From the NCBI RefSeq assembly GCF_025822765.1, contig NZ_JACKUK010000023.1, forward strand, positions 639,535 through 703,534: 64,000 bases of DNA, read 5' to 3'. The DNA comes from Mycobacterium barrassiae. Lineage in GTDB: Bacteria > Actinomycetota > Actinomycetes > Mycobacteriales > Mycobacteriaceae. Below are positions 60,443-64,000 of this stretch, piece after piece (the first letter of the stretch is position 1; every line of letters starts with the position of its first letter). A program made the translations under genes and the position numbers. Below the pieces are notes generated by a model, which saw only the letters and a program-made list of their open reading frames with translations, was not told the DNA's origin and searched no databases.

Positions 60443-61188
60443 CCGCGCGCGCGACGTTCGACTTCACCGGCACCGCGGCGCTGGTCACCGGCGGAACCAG
60501 TGGCATCGGGCACGCGACCGCCACGCTCTTCCGCGACGCCGGCGCCAGCGTCACAGTCACCGGCACGAAGCCGAGCCCCGACGACTACGACACCGATCTG
60601 GCGGGGCTGACGTATCGCCAACTCGTCCTCACCGACACGAACTCGATCGACGAACTCGTCTCCACCACAAGCACACTCGACGTGCTGGTGAACAACGCCG
60701 GCGCGAACTTCCCCGGCGGGCTCAACGAAGCCGAGCCCGACGGCTTCGAGGCGTCGGTGGCCCTCAACCTCACCGCGCCGTACCGCTTGACCGTCGGGCT
60801 TCGCAAGGCGCTGGCGGCGTCGACGGCCCAGGGCGGCGCCAGCGTCGTCTTCCTGTCATCGTTGTCGGCGCTGCGGGCGGTCACGATGGTGCCCGGATAC
60901 GGTGCGGCCAAGGCCGGTATCGCGAGCCTCACGCACAATCTCGCGGTGAAGTGGGCGCCGCGGGGCATCCGCGTCAACGCGGTGGTACCCGGCGTGATCG
61001 ACACCCCCATGACCGAGCTGGCGCAGACGGTGCCCGAGATCATCGACGCCGAGCTCTCCCGAATTCCTCTCGGCCGCTTGGGCACTGCCGCCGAGATCGC
61101 GTCGACGATCGCCTTTCTGTGTACCGAGCAGAGTTCCTATACCAGCGGCTCACTGTTCATCGTCGACGGCGGGTCCACCAGCCAGTGA
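60439..61188 (+). CDS. Short-chain dehydrogenase/reductase
   Basis: A 249-residue classical SDR: LVTGGTSGIGHATATLF, LDVLVNNAGAN, VVFLSSLSAL and YGAAKAGIASL with the catalytic Tyr and Lys. It has the FIVDGGSTSQ end typical of the FabG-like group. It overlaps the MBL-fold gene by four bases and precedes an LLM protein, so it is part of the rightward catabolic operon. Substrate unknown. Confidence 0.92.
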   Translation: MTARATFDFTGTAALVTGGTSGIGHATATLFRDAGASVTVTGTKPSPDDYDTDLAGLTYRQLVLTDTNSIDELVSTTSTLDVLVNNAGANFPGGLNEAEPDGFEASVALNLTAPYRLTVGLRKALAASTAQGGASVVFLSSLSALRAVTMVPGYGAAKAGIASLTHNLAVKWAPRGIRVNAVVPGVIDTPMTELAQTVPEIIDAELSRIPLGRLGTAAEIASTIAFLCTEQSSYTSGSLFIVDGGSTSQ

Positions 61189-61201
61189 ACGAGGGACACC
61201 C

Positions 61202-62170
61202 ATGACGATGGCCATCCTGCGGTTCAATTTCGCTGCACCGCAGGATGACCCGGCCGCCCGTCGGGACCGTATACAGGCGGCCATGGAGCTCAGCGCCTGG
61301 TCGGAATCGCGCGGTGTGAGCGCCGTCAGCTTCGACGAGCACCATCAGAGCGGACACGGCTGGAGCTGCAACCCGATCATGACCGCCGCGGTCCTGCTTT
61401 CCCGCACCGAACGCGTCGTCGCCAGCGTCGACTGCGCGATGGGCCCGCTCTGGCACCCAGCGCGGCTGGCCGAGGACATCGCGCTGGCCGACACGATCGG
61501 CAACGGACGGCTGATCGTCACGCTCGGGCTGGGATACCGCCCCGTCGAATACGAAATGTTCGGAACGCCTTTCGAAGACCGTGGCCGCCTGATGGACGAA
61601 CTCCTCGAAACGCTGATGTCGCTGTGGTCATCGCCGGACTTCACTCCCGGCCCGCTGACCCGTCCGCACCCGACGGTGTTCGTCGGCGGTAGCGTTCGCG
61701 CCACCGCGCGGCGGGCCGCCCGCTACGGCCTGCCGCTGAACCTGCCCAGCCATCTCCCCGAACTCGCCGACTACTACAGGGAATTGTGCAAAGAGGCCGG
61801 ACACCGACCGATCGTGGTGATGCCGCCACCGCGCAGTCGCGGCATGGTCTTCCTGCACGAGGATCCGGATCGGGCCTGGGCGGAACTCGGCGAGCACTAC
61901 CTCTGGGAAGCGAGCGTCTACTCCGGATGGGGCGGTGGTCAGGTGCACTCATTCATGCACGGCACGGAGACCATCGAGACACTCGACGACGTGAAAGCCG
62001 CGGGCCGGTACCGCTTCATGTCGCCGGCGGAGTTGATCGCCGACGTGAAGGAGAACCCCGGCGACCACATCGTTCTGCACCCGCTCGTCGGCGCCATGCC
62101 GATCGACGAGGCTTGGAAATCGGTCCACCTGCTGACCGACGAGGTGCTGCCCGCCCTGGGAAGGCGCTAG
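61202..62170 (+). CDS. LLM-class flavin/F420-dependent oxidoreductase
   Basis: A 322-residue luciferase-like protein (SAVSFDEHHQSGHGWSCNP near residue 40, GRLIVTLGLGYRPVEYEMFG near 100). The latter segment and the EHH motif are typical of flavin/F420-dependent LLM proteins. It starts 13 bases after the SDR, with a GAGGGACACCC site. The substrate is probably a carbonyl or alkene in the same pathway as the SDR; this is inference from the operon. Confidence 0.9.
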   Translation: MTMAILRFNFAAPQDDPAARRDRIQAAMELSAWSESRGVSAVSFDEHHQSGHGWSCNPIMTAAVLLSRTERVVASVDCAMGPLWHPARLAEDIALADTIGNGRLIVTLGLGYRPVEYEMFGTPFEDRGRLMDELLETLMSLWSSPDFTPGPLTRPHPTVFVGGSVRATARRAARYGLPLNLPSHLPELADYYRELCKEAGHRPIVVMPPPRSRGMVFLHEDPDRAWAELGEHYLWEASVYSGWGGGQVHSFMHGTETIETLDDVKAAGRYRFMSPAELIADVKENPGDHIVLHPLVGAMPIDEAWKSVHLLTDEVLPALGRR

Positions 62171-62191
62171 CCGGGCACAATCGCAGGCGAC

Positions 62192-62893
62192 ATGTCCGAA
62201 ATCGACGAGCCCCCACCCGCGCCGCGCTGGCCTCATGTCGTGCGGCTCGCGGTGGTCGTCGCGTTCCTGCTCGGCCTGTTCTACCTCGTCGCGGTGGCCA
62301 GGGTCATCGACGTCGAGGCGGTGCGTGGCGCCGTCGCCGCCACCGGGCCCGTCGCACCCGTCGCCTACATCGTGGTGTCCGCACTGCTCGGCGCCGTGTT
62401 CGTGCCGGGGCCGATCCTGGCAGCGGGCAGCGGCGTGCTGTTCGGACCCGTGCTGGGGTTGTTCGTGACGCTGGGCGCGACGGTCGGCACGGCCGTGGTC
62501 GCCAGCTTGATCGGCCGGCGCGCGGGACGCGGCAGCGCACGAGGACTGCTGGGTACCGATCGGGCCGATCGGCTGGACGCGCTGATCGAGCGATGGGGGC
62601 TGTGGGCGGTCGTCGGGCAGCGGTTCATCCCCGGTGTCTCAGACGCGCTTGCCTCCTATGCGTTCGGTGCGTTCGGGGTTCCGGTATGGCAGATGGCCGT
62701 CGGCGCGTTCATCGGATCGGTGCCGCGGGCGTTCGTCTACACCGCGCTGGGTGCGTCGATCGGCGACCTGTCGTCACCGCTGGCCTACGTCGCCGTCGCC
62801 GTCTGGTGCATCACCGCCGTCATCGGCGCGTTCGCCACTCATCACGGCTATCGGAAATGGCGCGCGCACGCTCGAAGCACACAAGCCGAATAG
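62192..62893 (+). CDS. TVP38/TMEM64-family (DedA-like) membrane protein
   Basis: A 233-residue polytopic protein. An initial TM (LAVVVAFLLGLFYLVAVARV) is followed by the SNARE-associated/VTT domain with re-entrant loops (GAVFVPGPILAAGSGVLFG, then RFIPGVSDALASYAFG and GSVPRAFVYTALGASIGDL). DedA/VTT proteins transport or flip phospholipids and affect envelope homeostasis. It stands 21 bases after the LLM gene. Confidence 0.88.
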   Translation: MSEIDEPPPAPRWPHVVRLAVVVAFLLGLFYLVAVARVIDVEAVRGAVAATGPVAPVAYIVVSALLGAVFVPGPILAAGSGVLFGPVLGLFVTLGATVGTAVVASLIGRRAGRGSARGLLGTDRADRLDALIERWGLWAVVGQRFIPGVSDALASYAFGAFGVPVWQMAVGAFIGSVPRAFVYTALGASIGDLSSPLAYVAVAVWCITAVIGAFATHHGYRKWRAHARSTQAE

Positions 62894-63012
62894 GTCTTAC
62901 GCATTTCCTTCCGTCAGTTCTCAGAAGGGGTTCGTCGCGGACCGCAGCGCGGATGGGATGGGCACATCGCCGCTGGTCAAGCGCCTGTCGCGAATAGCTC
63001 CCAACCACTTGG

Positions 63013-63040
63013 TTGACTGTGACCGCAGTCACACTAGAGT
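63013..63040 (+). promoter_or_regulatory. Leaderless promoter with embedded CRP-type box
   Basis: TTGACT (63013-63018) and TAGAGT (63035-63040) are separated by 16 bases, and the ATG follows 6 bases after the -10, implying a leaderless mRNA. The spacer contains TGTGACCGCAGTCACA (63018-63033), an exact fit to the CRP consensus TGTGA-N6-TCACA. Because the box lies between -35 and -10, bound CRP should repress. Confidence 0.75.
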
Positions 63041-63046
63041 CGTGCC

Positions 63047-63985
63047 ATGACCAGGAACCACTCTGATTCACTCGCCGCCGGGGGGCTCAACTGGGACAGC
63101 TTGCCGCTGAAGCTGTTCGCCGGGGGAAACGCCAAGTTCTGGGATCCCGCCGATATCGACTTCTCGCGTGACCGCGAGGACTGGGAGGGGTTGTCGGAGC
63201 TTGAACGGGACTGGGCCACTCGACTGTGCGCCCAGTTCATCGCCGGTGAGGAAGCGGTCACCCAGGACATCCAGCCCTTCATGGCGGCCATGCGCGCCGA
63301 AGGCCGTCTCGGCGACGAGATGTATCTGACGCAGTTCGCGTTCGAAGAGGCCAAACACACGCAGGTGTTCCGCATGTGGCTCGACGCCGTCGGGATGACC
63401 GACGACCTGCAGCACTATCTGGACGGCCTGCCCGCATACCGCCAGATGTTCTACGAAGAGCTGCCGAAGTCACTGAACGCGTTGGCGTCCGACCCCTCGC
63501 CCGCGGCTCAAGTTCGGGCGTCGGCGACCTACAACCACATCATCGAAGGCATGATGGCGTTGACGGGATACTATGCGTGGCACCGCATTTGCGTGGACAA
63601 CAACATTCTGCCGGGGATGCAGGAGCTGGTGCGACGCATCGGGGATGACGAACGCCGTCACATGGCCTGGGGCACGTTCACGTGCCGGCGCCACGTCGCC
63701 GCAGATGACGCCAACTGGACGGTGTTCGAGAACCAGATGAATGAACTCATCCCGTTGGCACTGAAGAACAACGACGACGCCTTCGCTCTTTACGACGAGA
63801 TTCCGTTCAACCTGACCATGGACGAGTTCGCGGCGTATGCGTCTGACAAGGGAATGCGTCGCCTGGGAACGATCAGCAGCGCGCGCGGGCGGGACCTGGC
63901 CGAGATCGACGTCGACTACTCGCCGGTGCAGTTGGAGGACACGTTCGCCGACGAGGACAGGAAGTCGTTGGCCGCCTCGGCCTGA
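63047..63985 (+). CDS. R2-like ligand-binding oxidase (R2lox)
   Basis: A 312-residue ferritin-like di-metal protein, collinear with M. tuberculosis Rv0233. All metal ligands fall at the known positions: Glu68, Glu101, His104, Glu167, Glu202 and His205. Val71 and Tyr162, which form the ether cross-link of R2lox, are also present. It therefore holds a Mn/Fe cofactor and a long-chain fatty acid-like ligand and is not a ribonucleotide reductase subunit, whose radical Tyr context differs. Physiological reaction unknown. Probable CRP-controlled, leaderless expression. Confidence 0.95.
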   Translation: MTRNHSDSLAAGGLNWDSLPLKLFAGGNAKFWDPADIDFSRDREDWEGLSELERDWATRLCAQFIAGEEAVTQDIQPFMAAMRAEGRLGDEMYLTQFAFEEAKHTQVFRMWLDAVGMTDDLQHYLDGLPAYRQMFYEELPKSLNALASDPSPAAQVRASATYNHIIEGMMALTGYYAWHRICVDNNILPGMQELVRRIGDDERRHMAWGTFTCRRHVAADDANWTVFENQMNELIPLALKNNDDAFALYDEIPFNLTMDEFAAYASDKGMRRLGTISSARGRDLAEIDVDYSPVQLEDTFADEDRKSLAASA

Positions 63986-64000
63986 CAGACGTCGACAGCA

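Overview
The window comes from a high-GC actinobacterium, almost certainly a fast-growing Mycobacterium/Mycolicibacterium. The grounds are a mycobactin mbt-2 locus (mbtL-mbtM-mbtN with mbtK) with IdeR-like boxes, a mycofactocin-type short-chain dehydrogenase, paired FadE acyl-CoA dehydrogenases, F420-type (LLM) oxidoreductases, an R2-like ligand-binding oxidase with all key residues, and leaderless promoters. Most of the window is ordinary chromosome with dense convergent, divergent and ATGA-overlapping genes.

Layout. 0-13.8 kb holds lipid/sterol-type catabolism: three acyl-CoA dehydrogenases, an SDR, a MaoC hydratase, purU, an EamA transporter, two TetR regulators, a P450, a DapB-like reductase, a Rieske oxygenase and a nitronate monooxygenase. 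13.8-20 kb holds an exported Ser/Thr-rich protein, an NDH-2-like flavoprotein, an SPFH-type lipoprotein, RNase HI and a GH6 glycosidase. 19.9-22.8 kb is a patch of very small exported proteins. Two of them are duplicated 44-residue lipoprotein-like proteins whose promoters carry the same palindrome (TAAGTAA-N4-TTACTTA), which recurs in front of a nearby TetR gene. 22.9-24.9 kb encodes a membrane-anchored Ser/Thr kinase.

24,975-35,616 is an integrated element of about 10.6 kb bounded by 48-bp direct repeats that match the 3' part of a tRNA-Ala(GGC) gene. It encodes a tyrosine integrase, an excisionase-like protein, a predicted regulator, a RepA/RecA-fold ATPase beside iteron-like repeats, an HNH nuclease, the large terminase, portal, MuF-like protein, scaffold, HK97-fold capsid and two connector-like proteins. 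It has no tail, tape-measure, lysis or prohead protease gene. This is the gene content expected of a capsid-forming phage satellite (cf-PICI-like; compare the small phiRv1/phiRv2 elements of M. tuberculosis) that would need tails and lysis from a helper siphophage. It is the most interesting system in the window.

35.6-43.5 kb carries an MFS transporter, phosphoglucomutase, two CrcB/Fluc fluoride channels and the iron-regulated mbt-2 genes that make and attach the acyl chain of mycobactin. 43.5-48.4 kb carries a proteasome-like Ntn hydrolase with a complete T1/D17/K33 triad, small proteins, an overlapping TetR-SRPBCC pair with a perfect operator on the start codon, and a patatin-like lipase. 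48.4-52.5 kb is N-acetylglucosamine uptake and catabolism (nagA, nagB, EIIA, divergent EIICB). 52.5-62.2 kb has two divergent catabolic gene sets (KstD-like flavoprotein, SDRs, LLM proteins, sulfotransferase, alkylsulfatase-like hydrolase), including an SDR broken by an internal deletion. The window ends with a TVP38-type membrane protein and R2lox behind a leaderless promoter that contains a perfect CRP-type box.
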